DNA of 64,000 bases from Variovorax sp. PBS-H4 (GTDB taxonomy: Bacteria > Pseudomonadota > Gammaproteobacteria > Burkholderiales > Burkholderiaceae_C): the NCBI RefSeq assembly GCF_901827205.1, contig NZ_LR594675.1, positions 6,194,001 to 6,258,000 of the forward strand, given 5' to 3'. A program made the position numbers and the translations under genes. Positions 41,944 through 50,896 of this stretch are shown here, piece after piece (position 1 is the first letter of the stretch; each line of letters opens with the position of its first letter). The notes under the pieces were generated by a model. That model saw nothing but the letters and a program-made list of their open reading frames with translations. It was not told the DNA's origin and searched no databases.

Positions 41944-43929
41944 TCATGCGGCACTCAACCGAGCATACAACCGGCACAGCCGCGCGGGTAGCGCACGGGG
42001 ATCGTCGACGATGTCGAAATGGCCCCAACCGAAGATCCTGCGCACATAGGCGTGCCCCTGCGGATCGACGGCCAGGCCGTGCACGTGAATGCCTTCTTCG
42101 CGCGCCTCATGGACAGCCGCGCGCGCATCCTCGACGAGGTAGCCGGGCTCGTGGACATCGACGTCCGACGGCGCGCCATCCGTCACCAGCAGCACGATGC
42201 GATTGCCTGAAGGCTCGCCGGCGAACGCGCGCACCGCATGGCGCAGTGCAGCCCCCATGCGCGTCGAATGGCGAGCCGGTGCGCAGGCGATCATGGACTC
42301 GGCCACGTCGTCCAGCGGGGAGCCGAACTCGAGCAACCGGTAGTTGCTGACCTCGGCGCGCGTGTTCGTCGAGAAGCCGTGGATCGCGATCCGGTCCGGA
42401 CCGTGGGCGACCGCCCGCGCGAGCAGCAAGGCCGCCTGCTTTTCGATGTCGAGGAGGCTGGGGCCTGCCGCATGGAGCCTGTCGTTGGTGGACTCCGAGA
42501 GATCCAGCAGCACGAGCACGCTGCTGGTCCGCTCCTGGTGGGCGCTGCGGATGAACAGCCGCGGGTCGGTCGCCATGCGGGCCCGCTGCGCGACCATCAC
42601 CTCGATGGCCGCGTTGAGGTCGAGATCGTCGCCTTCCCACTGCCGGCGCAGGCGATGGGCGCGGCTGAACCGGTGGGCGCGCACCAGGCGCAACGCCTGG
42701 CCAGCGCCGGGGATGGAGGGACTGCCGAGGTCGCGGCGTACCGTCCTCCACGACGGCAGCTTGTCGATGACCGTGCACCAATTGCTGCGCATGACTGCCA
42801 CGCGGTCGTCCCACTCGGGATAGGCATGGCGGCCCAGCTCGACCTCGTGGGTTGCAGAAGCTTCGGGACGCGGGTCTGCATCGCTGCGCTCCGTCGGGCG
42901 GGGGCCTTGCGGTATCGCCGGCGGCTGCTCAAGTTCGATTTCCCGAGTCTGGGCGCGTTCGCCGTCGGAGGCCCAGAGGAACGAGTTGTCGTCCCGGTAG
43001 GCGGCCGGCACCCGGTACAGCTCGGCCCGGAAAGGCACGCGCATCTGGCCGAGGTCGTTCGCCAGCACGGAGCCGATGTGCCTGAAGGCGGCATAGTCGT
43101 CCAGCCCGAGCAACGCCTGCGACTCGAAGAGGGTGCGCGACTTGTTGACCCAGTAGTTGTCGTCCTGGTAGTGCGGGTCGATGAGCGCGAGGTTCATGCG
43201 AGAGATGAGCGCCGCGAAGCTCAAGGCACCCGGTTGCAGCGCATGGGCCAGCGCATCCGCGAACCATCGGCGCATGCCCGGGTAGTCGCGCAGCAACAGG
43301 CGTTCCACGCGCGCGTCCTCGATCGCCGAGATCACCGCCAGGCTCATCGGCTTGAGCTTTCCCGCCGGGCGAGCCGGCGTCGAATGAAGCAGGTGGGCCG
43401 CTGCGTGTGCAGCCGCCGTTCGGTAGAGGCGGTAGCGATCGGCACCGTCAAGCGCGGTGTAGTCGTTGGGCAGCAGCAAGTGGGTGGGCGTCAGCGTGGG
43501 ACGAAGCGGCGCCGCATAGAGATCGTCACGGTCGCGGGCCTGGATCGTGATCGGGCGCTCCGTGAGTCCTTCCAGCAGCCATGCAATCGAAGTCGCGACA
43601 TGCCGGGCGCCGCCCTCTGCGATCTCCCGGTCCAGTGACTCGATCGCTCGCGCGTCGGCCAGCGCGAGGTAGGCACGCAATCGCGCGCGGTCTCCGGCAT
43701 GCAGGCGCAGTCCGGTGACGATCCACCGGCCCAATGCCTCGACCGGCGCGCGCGCGAGGAGCCATTCGAGCTTGCCTGCCAATGCGGCCGCGCAGGCCTG
43801 ATCATCCTCGTGCAAGGCATGCAACCAGCTCAGCAACTGCTTGCGTGGCCCTTCGCCCGCCGATGGGTGCGACGACCCGAGCGCGCGATCCACCACGCCG
43901 GGCAGGTCGACAGTGCCAGTGGAGATCAT
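41944..43929 (-). CDS. NorD/CbbO-type von Willebrand factor A protein
   Basis: Protein of 661 residues. The C-terminal third is a vWA domain: VLVLLDLSESTNDRL (a metal-site D-x-S-x-S motif), then RIVLLVTDGAPSDVD. The long helical N-terminal part includes VISAIEDARVERLLLRDYPGMRRWF, a motif seen in NorD and CbbO. These proteins act with MoxR-type ATPases to activate enzymes (NO reductase, Rubisco). It lies 14 bases after such an ATPase gene and before amiC, inside the amidase operon. The target may be the amidase or another enzyme of this pathway. Confidence 0.9.
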   Translation of the reverse strand: MISTGTVDLPGVVDRALGSSHPSAGEGPRKQLLSWLHALHEDDQACAAALAGKLEWLLARAPVEALGRWIVTGLRLHAGDRARLRAYLALADARAIESLDREIAEGGARHVATSIAWLLEGLTERPITIQARDRDDLYAAPLRPTLTPTHLLLPNDYTALDGADRYRLYRTAAAHAAAHLLHSTPARPAGKLKPMSLAVISAIEDARVERLLLRDYPGMRRWFADALAHALQPGALSFAALISRMNLALIDPHYQDDNYWVNKSRTLFESQALLGLDDYAAFRHIGSVLANDLGQMRVPFRAELYRVPAAYRDDNSFLWASDGERAQTREIELEQPPAIPQGPRPTERSDADPRPEASATHEVELGRHAYPEWDDRVAVMRSNWCTVIDKLPSWRTVRRDLGSPSIPGAGQALRLVRAHRFSRAHRLRRQWEGDDLDLNAAIEVMVAQRARMATDPRLFIRSAHQERTSSVLVLLDLSESTNDRLHAAGPSLLDIEKQAALLLARAVAHGPDRIAIHGFSTNTRAEVSNYRLLEFGSPLDDVAESMIACAPARHSTRMGAALRHAVRAFAGEPSGNRIVLLVTDGAPSDVDVHEPGYLVEDARAAVHEAREEGIHVHGLAVDPQGHAYVRRIFGWGHFDIVDDPRALPARLCRLYARLSAA

Positions 43930-43943
43930 GCGCCCGCTTCCGT

Positions 43944-44747
43944 TCAGTCGAAGTGCGCTTCGACGAAGCCCTGCAGGGCCTTGGCCATGTCCGGGTCATC
44001 GGTCAGCGCGCGCGTCATCGTCATCTCGCAGCTCTGGCGCGGGTTGACCCCCGAGCCGATCAGCCGCCCCGCATAGATCAGCATGCGCGTCGAGATCCCT
44101 TCGTCCAGCCCGCGGTGCTTCAACGCGCGCGAGCGATGCGCAATGCTCACCAGCAGGCGCGCCGTCTCCAGCGAAACAGCGGCCTCGCGCGCCACGATCG
44201 CGCTCTCGATCTCGGCGCCGGGGTAGTCGAATTCCAGCGCGGCGAAACGCTGCCGCGTCGAATGCTTCATGTCCTTGCTGCGGCTCTGGTAGCCCGGGTT
44301 GTACGACACGACCAGCTGGAAATCGGGGTGCGCTTGCACCACCTCGCCTTTCTTGTCGAGCGCGAGCATGCGCCTCGCATCGGTCAGCGGGTGGATCACG
44401 ACCGTCGTGTCCTGCCGTGCCTCGACCACCTCGTCCAGGTAACAGATGCCGCCGTGGCGGACCGCCATCGTCAACGGACCGTCGTGCCACGCCGTCCCGC
44501 CGGCATCCAGCAGATAGCGGCCGATCAGGTCGGAGGCGGTCATGTCTTCGTTGCACGCCAGGGTGACGAGTGGCCGGTCGAGTTTCCACGCCATGTACTC
44601 GATGAAGCGGGTCTTGCCGCAACCCGTCGGACCCTTCAGGAGGATCGGCATGCGATGGGCGTAGGCCTGCTCGTAGAGCGCGACCTCGTTGCCCGCGGGC
44701 ATGTAGAAGGGCTCCGCGCCCAAACGATAGCTGTCGATGGCTGACAC
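43944..44747 (-). CDS. CbbQ/NirQ/NorQ-type AAA+ ATPase
   Basis: Protein of 267 residues of the MoxR/NorQ group. It has Walker A KGPTGCGKTRFIEYM near residue 40, Walker B GGICYLDEVVEAR near 108, and sensor motifs FQLVVSYNPGYQ and STRQRF. EPFYMPAGNEVALYEQAY at the start is typical of CbbQ/NirQ. Such ATPases work with a vWA partner, here encoded next, to remodel an enzyme or insert a metal. It lies 65 bases after amiE. Confidence 0.93.
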   Translation of the reverse strand: MSAIDSYRLGAEPFYMPAGNEVALYEQAYAHRMPILLKGPTGCGKTRFIEYMAWKLDRPLVTLACNEDMTASDLIGRYLLDAGGTAWHDGPLTMAVRHGGICYLDEVVEARQDTTVVIHPLTDARRMLALDKKGEVVQAHPDFQLVVSYNPGYQSRSKDMKHSTRQRFAALEFDYPGAEIESAIVAREAAVSLETARLLVSIAHRSRALKHRGLDEGISTRMLIYAGRLIGSGVNPRQSCEMTMTRALTDDPDMAKALQGFVEAHFD

Positions 44748-44812
44748 GTGTTTCCTTGGGTTTGCAGGGCGCGGGGCGCAGACCGCTGGCCATCACCCCG
44801 CGCGTGGTGGAT

Positions 44813-45850
44813 TCAGCGGTGTTGCGCCGCCTCGTTCGGAATGCCTTCGATCGGGCACTCGGGCGTGCCGGGCGTCGACCGGGTCAGGCCCTCGACCATC
44901 TTTCGGGTGCCTTCGGGGTCGTTGATCCACTTGCCGTAGAACTCGTACGGACAGCCCGCCACGCCGGCTGCCCCTTCGCCCGAATTGATCTTGCCCGTGT
45001 AGCCGCGATGGACCAGCTTGTAGAGGAAGTTGTTCGACTGCTGGTTCTTGCGGGCGTCGCGAATGGCGCTGACCGACATCTCGGCGTACTGGATGCCCAT
45101 TTCCTCGGTGCCGCAATCGCCCAGGCTGCGGCCGTCGAAGCCGATGAGGGCGGAGTGCCCGAAGTACGAGTACACACCATCGAACCCGGTCGCGTTGGCC
45201 ACGGCCACGTAGACGTTGTTCATCCACGCCATGGTGCGCGCGACCATGATCTGCTGTTCCTTGGCGGGGTACATGTAGCCCTGGCAGCGCACCACGAGTT
45301 CGGCGCCGCGCATGGCGCAGTCGCGCCAGATCTCGGGAAAGTTCCCGTCGTCGCAGATGATCAGGCTGACCTTCATGCCCTTGGGGCCGTCCGACACGTA
45401 GGTGCAGTCGCCGGGATACCAGCCCTCGATCGGCGTCCACGGCATGATCTTGCGGTACTTCTGGACGATCTCGCCCTTGTTGTTCATCAGGATCAGCGTG
45501 TTGTAGGGCGCCTTGTTCGGGTGCTCCTCATGGCGCTCGCCGGTCAGCGAGAACACGCCCCAGACGTTCGCGCGGCGGCAGGCGTCGGCGAAGATCTCGG
45601 TCTCGTCGCCGGGCACGGTCGACGCCGTTTCGTACATTTCCTTCGGGTCGTACATGATCCCGTGGGTCGAGTATTCGGGAAAGACCACCAGGTCCATGCC
45701 CGGCAGGCCCTGCTTCATGCCGACGACCATCTCGCCGATCTTGCGGGCGTTGGCGAGCACCTCGCCCTTGGTGTGCAGGCGGGGCATCTTGTAGTTGACG
45801 ACGGCCACGCCGACGCAATCGTTGCTGCTTCCAATATCTCCGTGTCGCAT
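44813..45850 (-). CDS. amiE: Aliphatic amidase AmiE
   Basis: Protein of 345 residues, almost the same length as the Pseudomonas enzyme (346). It begins at ATG 45848-45850 with CAGGAGTTCGTC ahead of it. Nitrilase-fold catalytic residues: Glu in VVFPEYSTHG, Lys in QKYRKIMPWTP, Cys in LIICDDGNFPEIW. It hydrolyses short aliphatic amides (acetamide, propionamide, acrylamide) to the acid and ammonia. The gene follows urtE by about 60 bases. Formamidase AmiF is a close relative, but the surrounding amiC/amiR genes favour AmiE. Confidence 0.95.
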   Translation of the reverse strand: MRHGDIGSSNDCVGVAVVNYKMPRLHTKGEVLANARKIGEMVVGMKQGLPGMDLVVFPEYSTHGIMYDPKEMYETASTVPGDETEIFADACRRANVWGVFSLTGERHEEHPNKAPYNTLILMNNKGEIVQKYRKIMPWTPIEGWYPGDCTYVSDGPKGMKVSLIICDDGNFPEIWRDCAMRGAELVVRCQGYMYPAKEQQIMVARTMAWMNNVYVAVANATGFDGVYSYFGHSALIGFDGRSLGDCGTEEMGIQYAEMSVSAIRDARKNQQSNNFLYKLVHRGYTGKINSGEGAAGVAGCPYEFYGKWINDPEGTRKMVEGLTRSTPGTPECPIEGIPNEAAQHR

Positions 45851-45912
45851 GACGAACTCCTGGTGGTTGGGTGAAAGAAGGGGTGAAGGAAGAGGGGGTG
45901 AAGAAAGAGGGG

Positions 45913-46599
45913 TCAGATGGTCAGGAAGGACTTGACCTTTTCCTGGTCGAGCTGGGCGCGCGCTTCGTCGTGGACGATGCGTCCACGGTCGATGACCAGG
46001 AACCTGTCGGCCAGGTCCAGGGCGAAGCTCAGCACCTGCTCGGACACCACGATCGCGATCTGCCGCTCGACGCGCAGCAGGTTCAGCACGCGGGCGATGT
46101 CCTTGATGATCGACGGCTGGATGCCCTCGGTGGGTTCGTCGAGGATCAGCACCTTGGGGTCGGTGACGAGCGCACGGGCGATGGCGAGCATCTGCTGCTG
46201 CCCGCCCGACAGGTTGCCGCCCCGGCGCGACTTCATCTCGGCGAGCACCGGGAAGAAGCGGTAGATGTACTCCGGCACCGTGCGCTGGGGATGCCGGAGG
46301 CCCACGAGGATGTTCTCCTCGACGCTGAGCTGCGAGAAGATCATGCGTCCCTGCGGCACAAAGGCCAGGCCCTTGAGCACCCGCTGGTGGCTGGGGCTGC
46401 CCGCCAGCTCCTGCGACTCGACGCGGATGCTGCCCGAGCGCGACGGGAGCATGCCGATCAGCGACTTGAGCAAGGTGGTCTTGCCCATGCCGTTGCGGCC
46501 CATGATGGCCACCGACTCGCAATTCCCCACGCGGAAAGAGACATCGCGAATCGCCTGCGACTCGCCATGGAAGACGTTGAGATGGCTGACTTCCAGCAT
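45913..46599 (-). CDS. urtE: Urea/short-chain amide ABC transporter ATP-binding protein UrtE
   Basis: Protein of 228 residues. Walker A GRNGMGKTTLLKSL, signature LSGGQQQMLAIARAL, Walker B KVLILDEPTEGIQPSII. The E-P-T-E-G-I-Q-P sequence is typical of UrtE/LivF proteins. With UrtD it powers the transporter. It lies 10 bases after urtD. In this operon the cargo is more likely a short amide than urea, because amiE follows and no urease is present. Confidence 0.93.
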   Translation of the reverse strand: MLEVSHLNVFHGESQAIRDVSFRVGNCESVAIMGRNGMGKTTLLKSLIGMLPSRSGSIRVESQELAGSPSHQRVLKGLAFVPQGRMIFSQLSVEENILVGLRHPQRTVPEYIYRFFPVLAEMKSRRGGNLSGGQQQMLAIARALVTDPKVLILDEPTEGIQPSIIKDIARVLNLLRVERQIAIVVSEQVLSFALDLADRFLVIDRGRIVHDEARAQLDQEKVKSFLTI

Positions 46600-46609
46600 G
46601 GCCGCTCCT

Positions 46610-47413
46610 TCAGTGCCCGAGGTAGACGTCGATGACGCGAGGGTCCGACTGCACCTGGGCCGCGCTGCCTTCGCTGAGAAGGCGCCCCTGGTGCAGCACG
46701 GTGACCTTGCTCGCGATGCGCTTCACGAAGTCCATGTCGTGCTCGATGACGATCACCGACTTGCCGCGCGAAATGCGGCGCAGCAGGTCGCCCGTCTGCT
46801 CGCGTTCGCGCGGGCTCATGCCGGCGACCGGCTCGTCGAGCAGCAGCAGCTCGGGCGCCTGGATCAGGAGCATGCCGATCTCCAGCCACTGCTTCTGGCC
46901 ATGACTCAACTGGCCGGCACGGTGATGCAGCATCGAATGCAGGAACACCTCCTGCGCGACCGCGTGGATGCGGTCGAGCACGTCGGCCTTGCGGCGAAAG
47001 AAGATCGAGCCCAGCACGTCCTGCTTGCCGGGAATCGAGATCTCGAAGTTCTCCATCACCGTGAGGTCTTCGTAGACCGAGGGCGTCTGGAACTTGCGCC
47101 CGACGCCGGCACGCACGATCTCGTGCTCGGGCAAGCCGACGAGTTCTCGGCCGTTGAACCGGACGCTGCCCGAGCTGGGGCGGGTCTTGCCACAGATCAT
47201 GTCCAGCAGCGTGGTCTTGCCGGCCCCGTTCGGGCCGATGATCACCCGCAGCTCGTCGCGGTGGATGGACAGGCTCAGCGCATCGACAGCCTTGAAGCCG
47301 TCGAAGGAAACCGTGAGGTCCTCGACCTGCAGGATCTGCTCCACGGCGGATGAAGCGCAAGACACGGCGGAATTCCCCGGGTTTGAAGTGGACAGCGGCA
47401 GCACGGCGCTCAT
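46610..47413 (-). CDS. urtD: Urea/short-chain amide ABC transporter ATP-binding protein UrtD
   Basis: Protein of 267 residues from ATG 47411-47413, which overlaps the urtC stop (ATGA); the longer frame back to 47869 is within urtC. Walker A GPNGAGKTTLLDMI, signature LSHGQKQWLEIGMLL, and Walker B ELLLLDEPVAGMSPRE. The L-S-H-G-Q-K-Q-W-L-E form is specific to UrtD-like proteins and differs from ordinary LivG. A 25-residue Ser/Ala-rich leader precedes the ATPase domain. Confidence 0.93.
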   Translation of the reverse strand: MSAVLPLSTSNPGNSAVSCASSAVEQILQVEDLTVSFDGFKAVDALSLSIHRDELRVIIGPNGAGKTTLLDMICGKTRPSSGSVRFNGRELVGLPEHEIVRAGVGRKFQTPSVYEDLTVMENFEISIPGKQDVLGSIFFRRKADVLDRIHAVAQEVFLHSMLHHRAGQLSHGQKQWLEIGMLLIQAPELLLLDEPVAGMSPREREQTGDLLRRISRGKSVIVIEHDMDFVKRIASKVTVLHQGRLLSEGSAAQVQSDPRVIDVYLGH

Positions 47414-48456
47414 GGCATCACCTTTGCGGCGGCGCGGCCTGCGGCCAGGCGCTGGACGACGCCGGCCATTCCCAGTGGCATGAACGCCACCACCACGATG
47501 AAGAGCGCGCCCAGGAAGTAGAGCCAGATTTCGGGAAAGGCCTCGGACAGGTACGACTTCAGGAAGCCCACCAGCAAGGCGCCCACGACCGCGCCCGGGA
47601 TCGACAGGCGCCCTCCGACCGCAGCCAGGATCACCATCTCGATCGAGGCCACCACACCCACGGCAGTCGGCGATATCAAGCCGACCTGGAGGCTGTAGAA
47701 GGCGCCGCCGATGGACGACAGCAGGGCCGCGATCGCGAACACGAACGCCTTCATGTGGGCGGTGTTGTAGCCGCTGAAGCGCACGCGGTCCTCCTTGTCG
47801 CGAATGGCGATCAGGACCTTTCCGAAGCGGCTTCGCAGCAGCGCGACGCAGCACAGCATGGCAACGCACAGGGTTGCCGCCTCGATGAGGTACAGCGTCT
47901 GCTTGGCATCGTCACTGACGATGTCCATGCCGAGCAGCGTGCGGAAATCCGTGATGCCGTTGGCCCCGCCCGTGTCGCCTTGCTGGCCCACGATGAGCAC
48001 CGTGCCGGTAAGCGCCAGCGAGAGCGTCACGATCGCGAAGTACACGCCGCCCACGCGCTTCTTGAAGATGGCATACGCGAAAAGGTAGGCGGCGAGCGGG
48101 GCCACGGTCAGTATCAGCAGCAGCGTGATGGGGAGGCTGCGGAAAGGCAGCCACCACATCGGAAGGTGCTCGACGCTGCTCCACACCATGAAGTCCGGCA
48201 GCTCCGGCGCCGACGCTTCGAGCTTCAGGAACATGGCCATCATGTAGCCGCCCGCACCGAAGAACAGGCCTTGCCCGAGGCTCAGCACGCCCCCGTAACC
48301 CCAGAGCAGCACGATGCCGAGCGCGACGAATGCAAACGCCATGTACTTGCCCATGAGGTTCAGGCGGAACGGATCGAGCACCGCGACCATGGCCAGCAGC
48401 AGCGCGGCGACGAGGATCGTGGCGCGGGTGTCGCCAGCCCGCAGAAGGGATTTCAT
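47410..48456 (-). CDS. urtC: Urea/short-chain amide ABC transporter permease UrtC
   Basis: Protein of 348 residues, LivM-like permease with about nine membrane segments: ATILVAALLLAMVAVLDPF, FVALGIVLLWGYGGVLSLGQGLFFGAGGYMMAMFL (the conserved G-x-L-S-L-G-x-G motif), VYFAIVTLSLALTGTVLIV, and GRLSIPGAVVGALLVGFLKSYLSEAFPEIWLYFLGALFIVVV. The Gly-x-Gly Tyr region is typical of UrtC. It lies 3 bases after urtB and overlaps urtD, so the permeases and ATPases are coupled. Confidence 0.94.
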   Translation of the reverse strand: MKSLLRAGDTRATILVAALLLAMVAVLDPFRLNLMGKYMAFAFVALGIVLLWGYGGVLSLGQGLFFGAGGYMMAMFLKLEASAPELPDFMVWSSVEHLPMWWLPFRSLPITLLLILTVAPLAAYLFAYAIFKKRVGGVYFAIVTLSLALTGTVLIVGQQGDTGGANGITDFRTLLGMDIVSDDAKQTLYLIEAATLCVAMLCCVALLRSRFGKVLIAIRDKEDRVRFSGYNTAHMKAFVFAIAALLSSIGGAFYSLQVGLISPTAVGVVASIEMVILAAVGGRLSIPGAVVGALLVGFLKSYLSEAFPEIWLYFLGALFIVVVAFMPLGMAGVVQRLAAGRAAAKVMP

Positions 48457-48459
48457 CGC

Positions 48460-49362
48460 TCAGCTCCTCGACCGGGTTGCGAACAGGCCGTTGGGCCGGA
48501 AGTAGAGGACCAGGATCACGAGCAGGAGGATCGTGACGCGTGCCATCGACCCGCTCATCAGATACTCCAGCGTGGTCTGCGACTGCGCGATCGCGAAGCC
48601 CGAGAGCACGGTGCCGATCAGGCTTTGCACGCCGCCGAAGACGACGACGATGAACGAATCCACGATGTAGAGCTGGCCGGTGCCCGGGTTGGTCGAGCCG
48701 ATCATCGTGAACACGCATCCAGCGATGCCGGCCAACCCGGCGCCGAGCGCGAATGTCAGCGCGTCGAGCCGCTGCGTATCGATGCCCACGGCCTCGCTCA
48801 TGGCGCGGTTCTGCGTCACGGCACGAACCTTCAGGCCCCAGCGCGTACGGTTCAAGAGGAGATACACGCCCACGGCGACCGCGATGGTGAGCCCGATGAT
48901 GAAGATCCGGCTGATCGGGAGCTGGATACCCGCCACCGGTTCCCAGGCGCCACTGAGCCATTGCGGCAATGGCACGCTCACTTCCTGGGCGCCGAAGATC
49001 GAGCGGTAGGCCTGCTGGAGGATCAGGCTCAAGCCCCAGGTCGCCAGCAAGGTGTCGAGCGGACGGTTGTAGAAGAACCTGACGAAGCCGCGCTCCAGCA
49101 GGTAGCCGAACGCGAAGGTGACGGCGAATGCCAACGCGATCGCGGCGAACAGGTAGACCCCCATCCACAGAGGCGCGAACTTCGAGAACGCGGTCGCCGT
49201 CAGGTAGGTGACGTACGAGCCGAGCGCCATCAGCTCGCCGTGGGCCATGTTGATCACGCCCATCAGGCCGAAGACGATCGCCAGGCCGATGGCCATCAGG
49301 AGCAGGATCGTGAACAGGCTCACGCCGTTGAAGATCTGCATCACTGCAATGTCGAAGTTCAT
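48460..49362 (-). CDS. urtB: Urea/short-chain amide ABC transporter permease UrtB
   Basis: Protein of 300 residues from ATG 49360-49362; the frame is open upstream into the binding-protein gene. LivH-like permease: VSLFTILLLMAIGLAIVFGLMGVINMAHGELMALGSYVTYL is the conserved opening, and LGAGLAGIAGCVFTMIGSTNPGTGQLYIVDSFIVVVFGGVQSLIGTVLSGF the second half. About eight membrane segments. It lies 38 bases after the binding-protein gene and 3 before urtC. Confidence 0.94.
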   Translation of the reverse strand: MNFDIAVMQIFNGVSLFTILLLMAIGLAIVFGLMGVINMAHGELMALGSYVTYLTATAFSKFAPLWMGVYLFAAIALAFAVTFAFGYLLERGFVRFFYNRPLDTLLATWGLSLILQQAYRSIFGAQEVSVPLPQWLSGAWEPVAGIQLPISRIFIIGLTIAVAVGVYLLLNRTRWGLKVRAVTQNRAMSEAVGIDTQRLDALTFALGAGLAGIAGCVFTMIGSTNPGTGQLYIVDSFIVVVFGGVQSLIGTVLSGFAIAQSQTTLEYLMSGSMARVTILLLVILVLYFRPNGLFATRSRS

Positions 49363-49400
49363 GGAAGACTCCGGTGTCTGGGGGTGTCCCGCACAGCCGC

Positions 49401-50594
49401 CTACAGCGTGGGGAAGGGGTTGGGCTCGACCAGGCTCGGCGACTCCCAGACGATCTCGAACTGGCCGTTCGGCAAAGCCTTGCCGACGCGCACCTTCTTC
49501 CAGACGTGCTGGTTGGTCGCGTGCACGCGGACCTTGCCTTCCGGCGCGTCGAGCTCGACACCTGCGCTTGCGGCCAGCACCTTCTCGGGATCGAAGGACT
49601 TGGCCTTCTCGACCGCGAGCTTCCACAGGTAGACCGAGTTGTAGGCGACCTCCATCGGGTCACCGATCACGCGATCCTGGCCGTACTTGGATTTGAAGGC
49701 CTTGACGAACTTCTCGTTGGCCGGGTTCTGGACGCTCTGGAAGTAGCCCATGCAGGCGTAGTAGCCGACGGCGTTGTCCTTGCCGATGCCTTCGATCTCG
49801 TTCTCCGAGACGACGGTGGACAGCAGGGTCTGCTTCGTGCCGTCGAGCCCCGCTGCGCGCAGCTGCTTGTAGAACGCGACGTTCGAGCCCCCGACGACGG
49901 TGCTGTAGATGCAGTCGGGCTTGGCAGCCTTGATCTTGTTGATGATGGACGAGAACTCGGTATGGCCGAGGGGCGCGTATTCCTCGCCCAGCACCTTGCC
50001 GCCCAGCTTGGCAATGCTCGGCTTGGCGATCTTGTTGCAGGTGCGCGGATAGATGTAGTCGGAGCCGACGAGAAAGATGGTCTTGCCCTTCTCGCGCACC
50101 AGCCACTCGACGGCGGCCACCACGGACTGCGTGGCTTCCTGGGAGGTGTACACCACGTGCTTGTCCTGCTCCTGGCCCTCGTAGTAGGTCGGGTAGAAGA
50201 GCAGGCCCTTGGCGCGGCTGAGTGCCGGCAGCACCGCCTTGCGCGACGCCGACGTGTAGCAGCCGACGATGGCGGCGACCTTGTCGCGCTCGAGCAGCTT
50301 GCGGGCTTTCTCGGCGAACACCGAGTTCTCGCTCGCGCCATCCTCCACCACCGCTTCGATCTTGCGGCCCATCACGCCGCCGGCGGCGTTGATCTCGTCG
50401 ATCGCCATCTTCTCCGCATCCACCAGCGAGGCCTCGGCAATGGCAATGGTGCCCGAGAGCGAATGCAGCAGGCCGAGCTTCACGCCCTCCTGGGCATGGG
50501 CCGCTGCGGTGAACAGCGCGGTGCCGGAGGCTGCGCCAAGGACGAACATGGTGCCGCCCGTCTTGACCAGGTCGCGGCGATTCATTGGGCTCAT
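49401..50594 (-). CDS. urtA: Urea/short-chain amide ABC transporter substrate-binding protein UrtA
   Basis: Protein of 397 residues with an export signal that includes an NRRDLVKTGG twin-arginine-like start (MNRRDLVKTGGTMFVLG). The mature part is a type 1 binding fold: VKLGLLHSLSGTIAIAEASLVDAEKMAIDEINAAGGVMG, GLLFYPTYYEGQE and FLVGSDYIYPRTCNKI. These motifs parallel the cytoplasmic sensor AmiC encoded 9 kb downstream, so transporter and sensor are paralogues that probably see the same amides. ATG 50592-50594 has AAGGAG 8 bases upstream. It heads the amide operon, after a structured leader of about 300 bases. Confidence 0.94.
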   Translation of the reverse strand: MSPMNRRDLVKTGGTMFVLGAASGTALFTAAAHAQEGVKLGLLHSLSGTIAIAEASLVDAEKMAIDEINAAGGVMGRKIEAVVEDGASENSVFAEKARKLLERDKVAAIVGCYTSASRKAVLPALSRAKGLLFYPTYYEGQEQDKHVVYTSQEATQSVVAAVEWLVREKGKTIFLVGSDYIYPRTCNKIAKPSIAKLGGKVLGEEYAPLGHTEFSSIINKIKAAKPDCIYSTVVGGSNVAFYKQLRAAGLDGTKQTLLSTVVSENEIEGIGKDNAVGYYACMGYFQSVQNPANEKFVKAFKSKYGQDRVIGDPMEVAYNSVYLWKLAVEKAKSFDPEKVLAASAGVELDAPEGKVRVHATNQHVWKKVRVGKALPNGQFEIVWESPSLVEPNPFPTL

Positions 50595-50739
50595 CAGATC
50601 TCTCCTTCAAGGGTTGAGGTGTTCGGGTCTGACGGCTCCACCGCTGGCATCTCGCTCGGGTTTCCTGAGGCCGAGTTCATCCCTGGGCGCGGTTGCGTCC
50701 ATTTCGATGAAGTCGTTTCAAGAAGCCGAAAAAGCAAAA

Positions 50740-50772
50740 GGGCCTGACCCGGGAGTTAACCGGTTCAGGCCC
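50740..50772 (-). terminator. Intrinsic terminator in the amide operon leader
   Basis: Read on the minus strand, GGGCCTGA and TCAGGCCC form an 8-base-pair perfect stem (plus-strand arms 50740-50747 and 50765-50772), with CC/GG pairs extending it. TTTTGCTTTTT follows at 50739-50729. It lies 146 bases before the urtA start, so it would stop transcription ahead of the operon. This is the kind of terminator an ANTAR protein relieves. Confidence 0.85.
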
Positions 50773-50812
50773 TGTTGCCTTGCACCTGACTGGCAACACT
50801 GGCAGTCGGTGC
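50767..50812 (-). promoter_or_regulatory. Predicted ANTAR (AmiR) antitermination RNA
   Basis: On the minus strand the first hairpin (50812-50782) has outer stem GCACC/GGTGC, inner stem GACTG/CAGTC, and a six-base loop AGTGTT closed by C-G. The loop has A at position 1 and G at position 4, the ANTAR signature. One base later a second hairpin AGGC-AACAGG-GCCT (50780-50767) also has a six-base loop with A at position 1, but A rather than G at position 4. Its 3' arm uses GGGCCT of the terminator, so the two structures exclude each other. The encoded AmiR is the obvious ligand. Confidence 0.75.
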
Positions 50813-50896
50813 GAAATGATGAGCGACGAAGTTCTCGTCTGCGGAGAAATTTAGCACGCAGCCCGAGGGTGCGAATAGGGGTTTACGATAAGAAAC

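Noticed and set aside
45913..50594. True urea transporter for a urease
   Set aside because: The five genes match urtABCDE, but no urease genes are in the window and amiE plus amiC/amiR are in the same operon, so a short-amide cargo is more likely.
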